Positions 8,454 through 18,864 of a stretch of DNA of 49,274 bases are shown here, piece by piece. Made by a program: the position numbers and the translations under genes. The DNA lies in NCBI GenBank assembly GCA_030374735.1, contig JASCIV010000094.1:1-49274 (forward strand). The letters run 5' to 3'. Under the pieces are notes generated by a model, which was not told the origin of the DNA, did not search any database, and saw only the letters and a list, made by a program, of their open reading frames with translations. The first letter of the stretch is position 1. Each line of letters begins with the position of its first letter. The stretch is from Gracilaria caudata. Its lineage: Eukaryota > Rhodophyta > Florideophyceae > Gracilariales > Gracilariaceae.

Positions 8454-11129
8454 TCACTTCAACAACTCAAAAGCAGTTCCGTCAATGGTCTGGGCTGAGG
8501 TGTCGATATTCAAGATTTGTACCCGTACTTTTGACCCAAGTGCCACAATAGATTTAGCAGCTGCAAGGATTATTTGATTTCGGTTTGCAGTATTCTCCTT
8601 GTCGGCATCAGCCCCCATGTCGTTCTTCTCTACAGAATGACTAACTTTCAGTATGTCAGTAAGCAGTTTCCCAGAGACCGTTGCCATGGTAGATAGACCT
8701 GTTCCTTCTAGTGATAAATCCATTTTCAAAGTAGATGATCTTGTGAGAGTTGTACTTCTTACTTTTCCTCTAACCACAGCGAATTTGCTTCCTGCTACAG
8801 CACTCTGCTGCGCGCAATGTGCTGAGAACGACTCAAAAAGCGCACTTCTCCTGCGCTCTGCGACAGTTTTCTCACCGGCTGTATGGCGTTTGGCTAACCA
8901 TTCCCGTAGCTCAGCCATCTGACGTCTTCCAGCAGGTTGTTTGCCAAACAGTACGCTTTTGATTTGCCTCTGTACAGCTAAGTCTGCGTACCTTCGCAAA
9001 GGGGCAGTTCCACATCGCGCAACGTAAGAGGCGGCATCACGGCCTTCCGGAAGACAAACCCTGTTTTGCCTTGCAAACTGTCGTATAAGGCTACCGGCTG
9101 AAGTAAGAATGTCGTCTACAACCCCGTGTGCTCCATTCGATTGGAAGTCGACCACTCTTGCCACTCGAACGGATTTGGAACTCGACTTGTCTTTAAGCTT
9201 AACGAGTCGAACGGAGGCTATTGATTTTGAATCCATCACATTCCCTTCAGACCCTGCGAGTTTACCCAAGGCATCTCCACCTGGTTGTTCCCGCTTCCGA
9301 CGAAGGCGACGACTGTCAAGCTTGTTTGCAAGATGTGGGGCTATCCTTGCCATCAGTCTCAAGTCCTCTACTTCCTCCACGTTGACCCCCCAGGCTTGAG
9401 CATCTTTCTTGAGCAAAGCGTCAAACTGCTTGTAACTGATTCTCTTGACCGGGGGGACGATAGATGGGAATAAGTCCCAGGCAAGTACCGAGTCACTTTC
9501 AAACTCAAAGTCAATCTGAACGGTAATGGCTTCAGTTGGGAGATGGGTGCTGAAAGAAGCAGCCTCCATAGCCGCAGCGGGTAGCATATAAAGTGGTCGA
9601 AGTGGAAGGTAGAGGCTCATGCCACGTTCCCTTGCTAATTCATCGATAGAAGATCCGGGCTTCACAACCTCATCAACATCTGTGACGTGCAACAGGAACC
9701 TTGCATGTTTTCCATTATCAAGTATCTGAACGGAGAAGGCGTCATCTAGGAAACGAGAGTTTTTGTCATCGATACAGTACGTTCTAAAAGGTCTTTGCCC
9801 TACCGCTTGCAACTGACGTCGATGCTGCTTTGGTTCGTTTTTCGTCTCTAGCTTATATAGCAGAGCTCGTCTCTTGCGAGAGGCAGAACGTATTTGTCTT
9901 GCATCGTCTAGAATCGACGGGGGAAAAGCCCATTCTCGATTCGCTGACTTCTTTTCCCGCCAGGATTTGCCCGTTGAGGTTTCAGATACAGAGGCAGGGG
10001 ACGATTCATCTATGGTTCCTTTCTTCCCAACATTTGTTTGTGGTGAACCCGTTGACCAAAACTCCAAATCTAAGAGCAAATTTGTCGCCCCACCATCTGT
10101 GGGATTGTAGCCTAACGATTCTAGTGCGGCAGCTGCCTTCCCTTTTGCATGGCCCCCACCCGCTGCAACTAATTCAATTTCTCTGAGAATGTCCAGTTGT
10201 TCTCCTGACCAAGCCGCAGGACGACGGATATTACCATCAGAAGGATTCTCAAGAATCATATTGCACACATCAACGAATGAACATCGGCTGCGAGACTCGA
10301 CAACAGAACGTGGCAAGGCACGCCAACCTGAGCCTGGAGCAGCTCTCTTGAATCGAGAGGTGTCTGACGCCAATAGAATGCTTGCTGCTGCCGTAATGGC
10401 TGCCTGATGCTTACGGCCGGCTGAGGGGGAAAGAGGAAACTGCGAAAGAGCTATTTGAAAAGAGTCCTGACGAGCGTTCGGGTTGCCCTTCGGAATTTTG
10501 CGCATATTAGTATATGTATTCGACAGATCAAGGCTTCGAGGAGGGGAGTTTCGCAAGAAGCTGAGTCCCATTTCGACTGCAGAAGCAAGACCCTTGGGGG
10601 AGGAAGGCGTTATGGACTTGGGCCATACAGAGATAACTTCGCCGAAACTAATCTTCGATGCTTCCAGAGCCCAACTGTCCGTGTCAGAAATTTGGACAAT
10701 GTTGACTTCGATGGCTTTTTCAGATATAGAAGAAACGAATGCGAAGCGGACTTCACCCTTGCGCCACACTTCCAGTACTGAGCCAGCATGAAGTTGTTCC
10801 GTCCAGTTTCCAGCTCCAAGGCGGTCCTCAGGTGCCAAAGTACAATTCGCACTTTCTTCAGTAAGGGCGCATCGAGGTTGGAGAACACTCTTTACATTTT
10901 GGAAATGCCCAAACAAGGGAGCGGAAGATGGCCGCGAGGCTGTTGAGGAAAAGAAGAGAGAACGATTTGGAATCCCATGCGAATATCGACATATGTGGTT
11001 TGCACTTGATTGTACAGGACGCAACGAACCAATCGGAAAGGTGGCGACGGGGCAAAGACTTACAAAACAGAAAGACTTTGGGCATCCAAGTGCTTTGGTA
11101 GGACTTTTTCCTTTCAACATCGAGATCAT
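8454..11129 (-). CDS. RNase II/R family (RNB domain) exoribonuclease, organellar-type
   Basis: An 891-residue protein resembling plant organellar RNR1-like 3'-5' exoribonucleases. The first 60 or so residues are hydrophobic and basic with few acids (a possible transit peptide). A long variable part follows, then the RNB domain from about residue 447 to 740. The catalytic segment reads YCIDDKNSRFLDDAFS (451-466): aspartates matching E. coli RNase II Asp201, Asp209 and Asp210 are present (454, 462, 463), but the Asp207 position is Phe460. The arginine motif is kept as APLRRYADL (709-717, usually SPIRRYxDL). A degenerate RNA-binding tail ends the protein. In plastids and mitochondria such enzymes mature rRNA and mRNA 3' ends. 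Family call is firm; localisation and activity are inferred, and the missing acidic residue could alter or abolish catalysis. Confidence 0.82.
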   Translation of the reverse strand: MISMLKGKSPTKALGCPKSFCFVSLCPVATFPIGSLRPVQSSANHICRYSHGIPNRSLFFSSTASRPSSAPLFGHFQNVKSVLQPRCALTEESANCTLAPEDRLGAGNWTEQLHAGSVLEVWRKGEVRFAFVSSISEKAIEVNIVQISDTDSWALEASKISFGEVISVWPKSITPSSPKGLASAVEMGLSFLRNSPPRSLDLSNTYTNMRKIPKGNPNARQDSFQIALSQFPLSPSAGRKHQAAITAAASILLASDTSRFKRAAPGSGWRALPRSVVESRSRCSFVDVCNMILENPSDGNIRRPAAWSGEQLDILREIELVAAGGGHAKGKAAAALESLGYNPTDGGATNLLLDLEFWSTGSPQTNVGKKGTIDESSPASVSETSTGKSWREKKSANREWAFPPSILDDARQIRSASRKRRALLYKLETKNEPKQHRRQLQAVGQRPFRTYCIDDKNSRFLDDAFSVQILDNGKHARFLLHVTDVDEVVKPGSSIDELARERGMSLYLPLRPLYMLPAAAMEAASFSTHLPTEAITVQIDFEFESDSVLAWDLFPSIVPPVKRISYKQFDALLKKDAQAWGVNVEEVEDLRLMARIAPHLANKLDSRRLRRKREQPGGDALGKLAGSEGNVMDSKSIASVRLVKLKDKSSSKSVRVARVVDFQSNGAHGVVDDILTSAGSLIRQFARQNRVCLPEGRDAASYVARCGTAPLRRYADLAVQRQIKSVLFGKQPAGRRQMAELREWLAKRHTAGEKTVAERRRSALFESFSAHCAQQSAVAGSKFAVVRGKVRSTTLTRSSTLKMDLSLEGTGLSTMATVSGKLLTDILKVSHSVEKNDMGADADKENTANRNQIILAAAKSIVALGSKVRVQILNIDTSAQTIDGTAFELLK

Positions 11130-12683
11130 GAGCAGCGGTCAAGTCTGAGAGACGTTAATTGCGATTAGACACAGGTGAAACGGTTTCGCATGGAGCTTGC
11201 TCGCATCCCTTCTGAGCGTCCCTCTGTTCAGAAACAGAAGATGTAAATGATGAACAAGTGCTGTGCTAAGGGTGTGAAGGATGCTCTCAGACCTGTCTAA
11301 CGTGCCGTCGTAAACGAGTATCCCTCATAGATGTCCTTCTCTGGACACCAGAGATAGATCATGTGAACAGACAGACAGCCTTCTCGAATCTATCCCCTTT
11401 TGATGATCTCCTCTGGAACAGCAGCAATCTGATCTCTTATTGGAAAGCGTGACACGTATTACCTGTATCTAACCGTTATACCTTGACAGTATCTTGGCGG
11501 ATATTTTGTCTGTGCTGCATGGCGGTTTTTGTGAGAATTATTATTGTACGTAAGATACTCATCCGATGAGACTGCTTCATCCTTTTCGAAGCCCGTCCTG
11601 ACTTTGAGCGAAGTTCGCTCACACTCGTAGATAAAACGAAGTTTATTGGGGATACGGATAACCAACCCTGCAACGGTCTTACCATTCGTAGTTACTGTCC
11701 ATTTCCGATGATGGCGTAGCTTGACCTAAGTGCAGACACGTTTGTGCTCAGACTTGAATGTTTTTGCATTCTAAAGCCCAGCTCTGGAGTACAAACCGAT
11801 CATGCTACGACTTGGACGAAGAGTCTTAGGGCACCAGCAGTAAACCGTCGGCGTCTCGCAAGCGCCGTAAACGTAAGCTTGAACGCATCCGAGAACAAAC
11901 TGCTAAAGCAAGTCATCAACACTACTGCTTTCCTAAGTCAAAAGGGGCTAGATGAACAAGGGTGATCGAACCCGGGAATCATATTGTGCCGCCTGGAGAG
12001 CGTTAGCTGATGTCTATGCAACGCCTTTCGTACCGCGTTGGTGATGGAAGAACTTTCTAGATACGAACTGAACAACATCGCAAAACCTTCAGCGACGTGC
12101 AAATTTCCATTGAGCTGCGAAAGGACACAGGGACACGGAGCTAAGAGCCATCGATCTTACAGAGTACGCTCGCTGTACGCCGAATTGTCAAGCATGAAAC
12201 ATTGCGATTTGCTGACGATCGCTTCAAGGTATCAAGCGGTACCGTCGTACAATATAATGTAGAATTATTCGAGAACCGCGAGTTGTAGTACGAAAACGAC
12301 GGGTCGCGACCGTTCTTTCCATTCCAACTCTGCCTTCGTGGCTTATGCTTGAAGCCAAAAGTACCGACAATTGCCTTGAACTTACAAGTTTATATCAATT
12401 CAACCCTGGTCAAAAGCAGATAATTCCGTCAAGACCAAATGCTTTGCATTTGACGTTAACTCCTGTTTTGCGCCCCATTGCTTTATTTCTCGCACCAATT
12501 CTAACACATACTGCTTCCAGTATGACGGTACACGACCATTCAGTTAGTCCATCCCGCCGACACCTCTTTCTTTCAGGCTCGATATATCACATACCTTCCG
12601 ATTGTTCCGTTTCAACTTGCCACATCTACTGAGAATATTACGAGGTTCCTTCTGATCCCCCTCTTGATCTTGAGTCGATAACC
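11130..12683. promoter_or_regulatory. Divergent intergenic region between RNB and GARP genes
   Basis: A 1.55 kb stretch separates the divergently transcribed RNB nuclease (-) and GARP factor (+), so both promoters should lie here. Only short unrecognised frames occur (for example 12345-12632 +). A sequence resembling a tRNA T-arm at about 11955-11980 does not fold as a tRNA. No repeats stand out. Confidence 0.4.
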
Positions 12684-14069
12684 ATGAACCCAGAACAACA
12701 GCAATCTTCTCATTATGCTGCCCATCAAACACAACTGCCAAGACCAGCCGAGGCAACGTACCCATCAACATGGACTTCTTCACATCCACAACAACGCTAT
12801 GAATCAGCACCAGCGACGTCAGCTACGCTCACCATCGTAACGATGAACGTATATGCAGTCCCTTGTGCGTACACAGTGAACAATGAACCGTTGTACTTGC
12901 AGTATGGCAGTCATTCTGCTGCGGAGGCAGCCCAGTCGGCTGCCTTCCTCGGACAAAGATATTGGCATCTGAAAAACCAACCGACAACAAGGGAAGACTA
13001 TGGTTACTCGCCAGCGGCTATGAATCGGCCTTCAAGAGGTTATGACCCAACCCAAGCTCACGCAAACGATCGCTACGAGCCGTATGAGTCTGGAAGTGTC
13101 TCGCGGCCCCAGCCGACATATGAGTACCAGTATCCCTCAAGTGATGCCCAAGCAAGAGCAAGGGAACTCAACACTGCTGCACCTCGTTCAATAGGACATG
13201 AGGTGCAGCAGCAACCGCCACCTCAGCCCCAAAGAACATATCCAGAACCCGAGGTTGCCCGAAGCGTAGTGCCAGACATTCCTCGCCCCCCACCTGTTTC
13301 AGTTGCTAAAGATAATTTCAATGAGCAACATCCCGGGTCTCTTGTACATGCAACACAAGTTAACAGAAACGTCAACCGCGAAGCAGAAGACCGTTGCAGT
13401 GGTCGAAGTGGACGAGACCCAGGAGCAGATGCAGGCCTTCCAAAAGAACAGAGTTCCAACCATGACAGTGGTGACATTCACGATTCATCGCATCGTCCCA
13501 TGAGTGTTCCGGATCTCTCACACCCGAACGACACTAGTGTTAAAACTCTCGAGTATGCAGACAGCGATAGACCGTCCAGATCAAGAGGTTCTAAGCGCTT
13601 TTCTGAGGGTCTATCAAATGAAACGGAGGGGCGCTCAAAGAGAACTCGTCTGCATTGGACCCCGGAGCTGCATGAATCTTTTTTGGCAGCCGTTGGTAAG
13701 CTCGGTATTGAAAATGCAGTGCCTACGTCTATTATTCGAGAAATGGGGGTTGTAGGGTTATCCAGAGAGAATGTGGCGTCTCATCTACAGAAACATAGAA
13801 GTAGTTTAAAAAAGGAGAAGGAGGAGGCTGAAAAGAAGGAACTTCTTGAGACCTTGAGAAGTTTTATGCAAAGTGATCCAAATAATCCACGCAAGAATCT
13901 GTCAGATGAAGATGTCTTGAAGGAGGCTGCAGAAAGACAAAGGTATCGAAGGTATGAAAAGAAAGCAAACTCTCAAGCTCCTGTTAGAGGAGATTCGAGT
14001 CATGCAAAAATGCATCGCATATCTGGCAAAGAGCACCGAGAACCAACGAAAGGTAGCACTAAAAGGTAA
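12684..14069 (+). CDS. GARP/Myb-like (SHLQKHR) transcription factor
   Basis: A 461-residue nuclear factor. A GARP DNA-binding domain lies at about residues 320-372: RLHWTPELHESFLAAV, KLGIENAVPTSIIREMGV and the signature LSRENVASHLQKHR. This is the form found in type-B response regulators and G2-like/LUX factors, but no receiver domain is present. The N-terminal 300 residues are low-complexity, rich in Gln, Pro, Tyr and Ser, as in activation domains. After the GARP helix bundle, a charged KEKEEAEKKELLETL helix could form a coiled coil. The C-terminus is basic. In plants and algae GARP factors regulate plastid development, clock output and nutrient (especially phosphate) responses; the target here cannot be told. 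Confidence 0.88.
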   Translation: MNPEQQQSSHYAAHQTQLPRPAEATYPSTWTSSHPQQRYESAPATSATLTIVTMNVYAVPCAYTVNNEPLYLQYGSHSAAEAAQSAAFLGQRYWHLKNQPTTREDYGYSPAAMNRPSRGYDPTQAHANDRYEPYESGSVSRPQPTYEYQYPSSDAQARARELNTAAPRSIGHEVQQQPPPQPQRTYPEPEVARSVVPDIPRPPPVSVAKDNFNEQHPGSLVHATQVNRNVNREAEDRCSGRSGRDPGADAGLPKEQSSNHDSGDIHDSSHRPMSVPDLSHPNDTSVKTLEYADSDRPSRSRGSKRFSEGLSNETEGRSKRTRLHWTPELHESFLAAVGKLGIENAVPTSIIREMGVVGLSRENVASHLQKHRSSLKKEKEEAEKKELLETLRSFMQSDPNNPRKNLSDEDVLKEAAERQRYRRYEKKANSQAPVRGDSSHAKMHRISGKEHREPTKGSTKR

Positions 14070-15245
14070 TTGTAGAGATCAGTAAGGGTGCAAAGAATAA
14101 GGTGACCACTCCTGGGCTTGACGGAGCTGTAGCGATTATTTTCGGTTTTTCTGCTATGGTTTGTGCAGAGTCTGTATGTTGGCGTGGACATCGAAGAGAA
14201 GTCCAGTTTGCTCAGAAGTTGAGGTCTTCGGAGTTATTGCCAATCCGAAGGTGTACGAAGGTACTTCAAATCAAATTGTACCTCTTCCATCTCGGGCGCG
14301 TGTTTTATGCGTTTCAGTGACACTCCATTGAAGAAGCCGTACCTGCGCACCTCCTGAGGAAGGCCAGTGATTTGTTTCAATTGTCTTTCCTATCGTGAGA
14401 AAATGCTTGCAACCGTACTGTAACAAAATTACTACTACATGGATAGAGTTCGCAATGTACTCATTACGTCCAAATTTGTCGATAAGTGCGTTCCGCCCCC
14501 CTCAATATGTGCCCGTGCGCCAACCGAATAAACAATGGAGTTCCTGGCGCGAAGCGGGTTGTATTTATGCTGTGAACGGGCCCTTGCAAAGACCCACCAG
14601 ATCACAGGAGGAACTAGCGAACGAGGGAGCAAAATGCAGACAACGCAGGCTGACAAAGACTGACAAGATCAGAGCAGTACGGATTCAGCATAGTTGATAT
14701 CATGTGCGACATGGAGTGGAATCTTTGTGTGTAGAGAAATAACAAGCTGCTTTGTCCATATGGTGATTCTCTGTGGTTTAGAACCTGTAAGCTAGAGGAA
14801 CCCAAACGAATAAGAAGACCGAAGATTTGGGTGTAGAACCGCGTTCGGTCGCGTCTGCGCAATGATTGCGTGTTGGGAAGTTTAATTTGGCAACGGCCAT
14901 CAGTCCCCTTAGTTCTTCACCGCAAGTCTGCTTCACCGCTGCGTAACCCACACTGGTACTGTACATACATATCTCCGCGACAAAACAAGTCATTTGTTGT
15001 TGGCCAAATATCGATTGTCTCCGATAACGGCTACCCTTGGTACCCTTCTGGTTACCACGCGATTACTGTGACCGGCAGACTGTCTCGCTTTTAAATTTCT
15101 GTTGAGTCAACTGATCTGGCAGCACGAAGACACTTCCTGTCACTCTATTCAAAACTAGCGGCCCTCTTGCGAGATCCTTTCACTCAACAGCAACAACTTC
15201 ACTAACTTAATAACTTACTGCATCAGATTAATATTGAATTGTAAA
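14070..15245. promoter_or_regulatory. Intergenic region upstream of membrane-protein gene
   Basis: Nearly 1.2 kb without a recognisable gene; a 100-codon frame at 14395-14697 (+) has no features I can support. At 15032-15045 lies TACCCTTGGTACCC, the reverse complement of part of the 9-bp repeat at 2001-2025. Confidence 0.35.
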
Positions 15246-16151
15246 ATGCCGGTATCAACACAACTCCTGCTCGTTTTACTGCTTAACCTGAGAGTACAAT
15301 GCGCAAGAATCGGTATCAGGAAGACTGGAATCGGTCCGATACAGTTGTGGGCGGATAAAGGTCCGCAAGGACCCTTCAACGAGACCTTCAACCTTGACAT
15401 TCAACGGAGCCCAAGCGTCTACCATTATGATCATCCCGAAATTTCATCACGTCCACTTATGGATTCAATGGACTTGTACCAATCTCAAAGTCCAGAAGAT
15501 CCCAGGGCTTCCGGTTTATTGGAGGCCGATGACCTTGATCTTGACTACCCGTCTCCTGGCCCGGAAGAGATCGTGATTGTCAGTCTTGTGGAAACAAGTG
15601 CACAGGATTTCGTCCTCCCTTCTGTTGAATCAGCGGCTTTATCGAACTTCGATCCCCAGGCATCCGAAGCCCCAAACCTTGAATTCATGCTGCCATCTTC
15701 TGATCTCAGTCTCCAGCCATTCGAAACCCCTGACTGTGGGGTTTTACCATCTCGATCTCCAGCTTCGTTTACCGGTATTGGGATTTCCGCATCGACAACC
15801 GGTTCATCAGAAACACTTTCCGGTCGAACTGCTCCTTCCCGAGTTGCGGGCATCACTGCTGCACTCTTAGTCGTGTTCGCAACGTTGACGACTATCGTGA
15901 TGATCGTCCTCTACGGAAGAAACGTCAATCCGTACAGACCGTTTATCACGGGAGCCTCATTGTCCGAAGAGAGTTTCGACTTTGCCCGGGAAACTGTTCC
16001 GGAAGTATCAAATGACGTCTATAATTCCGGTGAATCAAATAGCCATTCGAGAAGGTACGAGGCGACAAGTCTCAACCGAGATATCGAACCTGCTAAACGA
16101 CTCGAAGCAGCGAAACTTCTTGAGGATATACCAGACCGACACTGCAGGTAA
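15246..16151 (+). CDS. Unknown single-pass type I membrane protein
   Basis: A 301-residue protein with no family I recognise. It begins with a clear signal peptide (residues 1-20, core LLLVLLLNL, likely cut after QCA). An acidic, Ser/Pro-rich luminal or extracellular part of about 180 residues follows, with one N-glycosylation sequon (NETF at 45). There is one membrane helix (about 201-223, AGITAALLVVFATLTTIVMIV) and a 78-residue cytosolic tail rich in Ser, Glu and Arg. Only two cysteines sit in the outer part (19 near the cleavage site, 164) and no domain is visible, so it may be a mucin-like surface or wall-anchored protein or a sorting adaptor. I chose the ATG at 15246 because the signal peptide starts there. 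Confidence 0.6.
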   Translation: MPVSTQLLLVLLLNLRVQCARIGIRKTGIGPIQLWADKGPQGPFNETFNLDIQRSPSVYHYDHPEISSRPLMDSMDLYQSQSPEDPRASGLLEADDLDLDYPSPGPEEIVIVSLVETSAQDFVLPSVESAALSNFDPQASEAPNLEFMLPSSDLSLQPFETPDCGVLPSRSPASFTGIGISASTTGSSETLSGRTAPSRVAGITAALLVVFATLTTIVMIVLYGRNVNPYRPFITGASLSEESFDFARETVPEVSNDVYNSGESNSHSRRYEATSLNRDIEPAKRLEAAKLLEDIPDRHCR

Positions 16152-16355
16152 CATTTCCATTACGTACAATTAAGAGTATCCTTCAACAGCTGCTCGGCCC
16201 AGGAAGCGCTTCCTTCTGTTAACGCTTTTGGAGAGATCTAACATTAACCCGAGAAGGGGGCTTGGATTTGCCGATAATTGCTAGATACTGACTTCATTCA
16301 AATTCTAATTGACTTTCATAGAGAATCACTCCTAAAAGTTCTCAGAATGGGCATA

Positions 16356-18200
16356 CTATCTTGAAAACTGACGCTCGTCTCCTTCTTTTCGCTTTCCGTA
16401 AGGATTCGAAGCTGAAAATGCATGACCAGTGTTCTTTTGTCTTATTATTTCGCGAAGTTTGTGCTGTTGTCCTCGATACCCCTTCCCGAGACCACCTCCT
16501 CCACCACGGCGGTTTTGCCCTTTGCTGCTGCCCATAATGTTAAGGTTAACCCTGGGAGGATTATCGAAACAAAAGCTCGCTGCAACTGCATTGAGATCTA
16601 ACTCATGTACGTTGAAAATATCTTTCACTGCATGACTTGCGTATGCTTGAAGATATGAGCGGTAAGCATCCTTGGCAGATCGATTTAGGGCATAATTAGT
16701 AGATATCAGCTTCTCAAGCTGAGGTTGTACCTTTGCAAGCTTCTTTTCTGGGAACTCGTACTCATTGAGAGGCACCTTCGCGGCTTTGAGGTGACGCAAA
16801 AACCCAAGTTCTGAAGGTAGTAGGAATAGCAGGGCTTTTCCCTTCCCATCAACACCACGGGCCGTTCTTCCAACGCGATGAATATATTCCTTTGGCTCGT
16901 CGGGCGGGTCAAACTGTATGATCCAATCCACGGCGGGGATGTCCAGGCCACGTGCAGCTACATCAGTACATATGAGAATGGCAGTACTGGCATTGCAAAA
17001 CTTGTAGAAAGTTGTCGTTCGTTTGTTCTGCTTTTGGCGCCCATGGAGGTCCATGACTGGTATATCAACATGGTTGAGGAGTTCATAATAGAATTTCACA
17101 GCGTTGCAGCTAGACATGAAGACAATGATCTTCTTCTTGAGATTCCTTCGGAGGAAGGTGTAGAGCAGCAAGAAACGCTTTTCGCTCTGAATGATAACGT
17201 ATCCTTGCTCAAGACCTGCGACAGTGGATACTTCTTTCTTGTCGTGCACTCCTATGTACACGGGCCTGTTTCTGAAAGAAACCCTCACCAAATCTTCGAC
17301 TTTTGTTGTCTGGGTCGCAGAAAACAGCATAGTTTGGCGTTTCTTGGGCAGGTACTTGATGATTTGGTGCATTTCCTCTTCAAAACCAATCTCTAGGCAT
17401 CTGTCAGCTTCATCAATTACTAGTACCTGAAGATTTTTGAACACAAAACCAGGAGTGTTCTGCAGGTGATCCAGCAGCCGCCCTGGAGTGGCAATAAGAA
17501 TCGCAACGCCCTTCTGAAGTTTATCAGCCTCTGCCTTTCTATTTGCACCTCCCATTACAATACCATGTGTTTGAGAGTGGTATTTGCATATATCCGTGAC
17601 AACACCATAAATCTGAAGAGCAAGTTCTCGGGTCGGAGAAATCACTACCGCAGCTGTTCCATTCCGATTAGTCCACTTCACGCGGAAAAGCAGTTCAATG
17701 ACGGGAATAAGAAATGCTAAAGTTTTTCCAGAACCAGTTCTGGCTGCGCCAAGAACATCTCGCCCAGACATTCCGTGCGGTATGGATCGTGCTTGTACCT
17801 CGGTCATGCGTTCAAACTTCATGTCCTTCAACGCGTTTAAGGTCTTCTCGGATAAATTGAGCTCTTCGAACTTTCTCTTGGTCAGTACTCCGTCAGTAGC
17901 GACGTCCTCTTCGTTTACCTTTGCAACTTCCATTGTACTGGGATTCCTCCCTTTTTTAAAGCTGGTCGAGTTTTCTGGTTCTTGAATCTTGGCAGCCGCA
18001 GCAGGAGCATCGGAGATTTCTGCGCCCCGATCTTTTACGCCCTTTCTCGGAATATTGCTTTGAAGCCCCTTTGCATTGGGAATAGTTTCATCAGGGAGTG
18101 CTTCCAAATCCAAATTCGCATTTCTGCTGTCTTTCTTAGCTTTCTTGTGTCGTTTCTTCTCTATTTCCGACTCATCTTGCTTGCGTTTTCGAGACACCAT
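16356..18200 (-). CDS. HAS1: DEAD-box RNA helicase DDX18/Has1 (60S ribosome biogenesis)
   Basis: A 614-residue ATP-dependent RNA helicase of the Has1/DDX18 family, acting in nucleolar pre-rRNA processing, mainly for the large subunit. The start at 18200 (MVSRKRKQDE) opens a lysine-rich nucleolar-type tail; the open frame upstream of it lacks an ATG. Motifs in order: Q-motif region FEELNLSEKTLNAL, Walker A AARTGSGKT (153-160 core), PTREL, TPGRLLDHL, DEAD (263-266), SAT (about 294), FMSSCNAV, TDVAARGLD and HRVGRTAR. The C-terminal part (KDIFNVHELDLNAVAASF and a Gly/Arg-rich stretch) is typical of Has1. It is divergent to TFIP11 and convergent with the membrane-protein gene. Confidence 0.95.
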   Translation of the reverse strand: MVSRKRKQDESEIEKKRHKKAKKDSRNANLDLEALPDETIPNAKGLQSNIPRKGVKDRGAEISDAPAAAAKIQEPENSTSFKKGRNPSTMEVAKVNEEDVATDGVLTKRKFEELNLSEKTLNALKDMKFERMTEVQARSIPHGMSGRDVLGAARTGSGKTLAFLIPVIELLFRVKWTNRNGTAAVVISPTRELALQIYGVVTDICKYHSQTHGIVMGGANRKAEADKLQKGVAILIATPGRLLDHLQNTPGFVFKNLQVLVIDEADRCLEIGFEEEMHQIIKYLPKKRQTMLFSATQTTKVEDLVRVSFRNRPVYIGVHDKKEVSTVAGLEQGYVIIQSEKRFLLLYTFLRRNLKKKIIVFMSSCNAVKFYYELLNHVDIPVMDLHGRQKQNKRTTTFYKFCNASTAILICTDVAARGLDIPAVDWIIQFDPPDEPKEYIHRVGRTARGVDGKGKALLFLLPSELGFLRHLKAAKVPLNEYEFPEKKLAKVQPQLEKLISTNYALNRSAKDAYRSYLQAYASHAVKDIFNVHELDLNAVAASFCFDNPPRVNLNIMGSSKGQNRRGGGGGLGKGYRGQQHKLREIIRQKNTGHAFSASNPYGKRKEGDERQFSR

Positions 18201-18757
18201 ATCTTTGTGCTTGTATAGTCTTATGAAGAGACAGCTGTTCTCACTTGAGGTCCAACTATTAATTATCCAAACCAGCAAAAACCTGAAACAGGACGTTTCC
18301 AACCTCCTTACCCTGATGGTCGAGAGACTAAGCCGAGCTGCGTAGTGCACACTGGCAAAACAAGACGAAAGTTAACGAAGGCTGAAGCCGAAAATGAAAC
18401 TGAAGGGAGCGAAATTGGCCCTATAGGACTGATACGAATGCAGTCGGAAGTGCGTGCAGGTATAGAAAGTCCCCCTCGACCAAGAAGAATAAGGCCTCTG
18501 TCTGCCTCGAATTCTACCTTCGTAAATATCGTGTCGCGACGACGGCGATAATTCCGTGCTATTTGTACAGAGTATTTGCAGCGGCTACTGTATAGTTTCA
18601 TGGAAATGTGATTTTATCTTTTATCTTCAAAAATTACTCGTTTGGCTTCTTGGAGTTCTGTATTTGTGAGTGATGTCTTCAACGATGAAACATGCTTCGC
18701 ACCTAGGCTGGCGTAGATGAGCACAAGCTCACTTGCTCATCTCTTGCTCGGTTAACC
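18201..18757. promoter_or_regulatory. Divergent promoter region of HAS1 and TFIP11
   Basis: About 560 nt lie between the HAS1 ATG (-) and the first ATG on the TFIP11 side (+). Both genes act in RNA maturation, so shared control is possible. No clear TATA box or repeated element was picked out. Confidence 0.4.
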
Positions 18758-18832
18758 ATGTCGGGTCTGTCTGACAGAAGTGCTGCATCCGAAATTCGAA
18801 GTAGAGCGGAGACGAAGAAACCTCAGTGTTAA
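18758..18832 (+). other. Upstream ORF (24 codons) before TFIP11 start
   Basis: An ATG at 18758 in good context (ACCATGT) opens a 24-codon frame that ends at TAA 18830-18832, 32 nt before the TFIP11 ATG at 18865. It is out of frame with TFIP11. It could be a regulatory uORF. Alternatively GT at 18765 and CAG ending at 18826 could bound a 62-nt intron that would join MS to the TFIP11 frame, but that segment lacks a pyrimidine tract. Confidence 0.35.
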
Positions 18833-18864
18833 AGAAGAGACGGAAGAAATCTCAAGCGCAATTT

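Noticed and set aside
11941..11990. tRNA-like T-arm (TCGAACCCGGG) followed by T-rich DNA on the minus strand
   Set aside because: The T-stem does not pair correctly and no D-arm, anticodon arm or acceptor stem can be built.
16878..17396. 172-codon plus-strand frame inside HAS1
   Set aside because: Antisense to conserved helicase motifs; no independent support.
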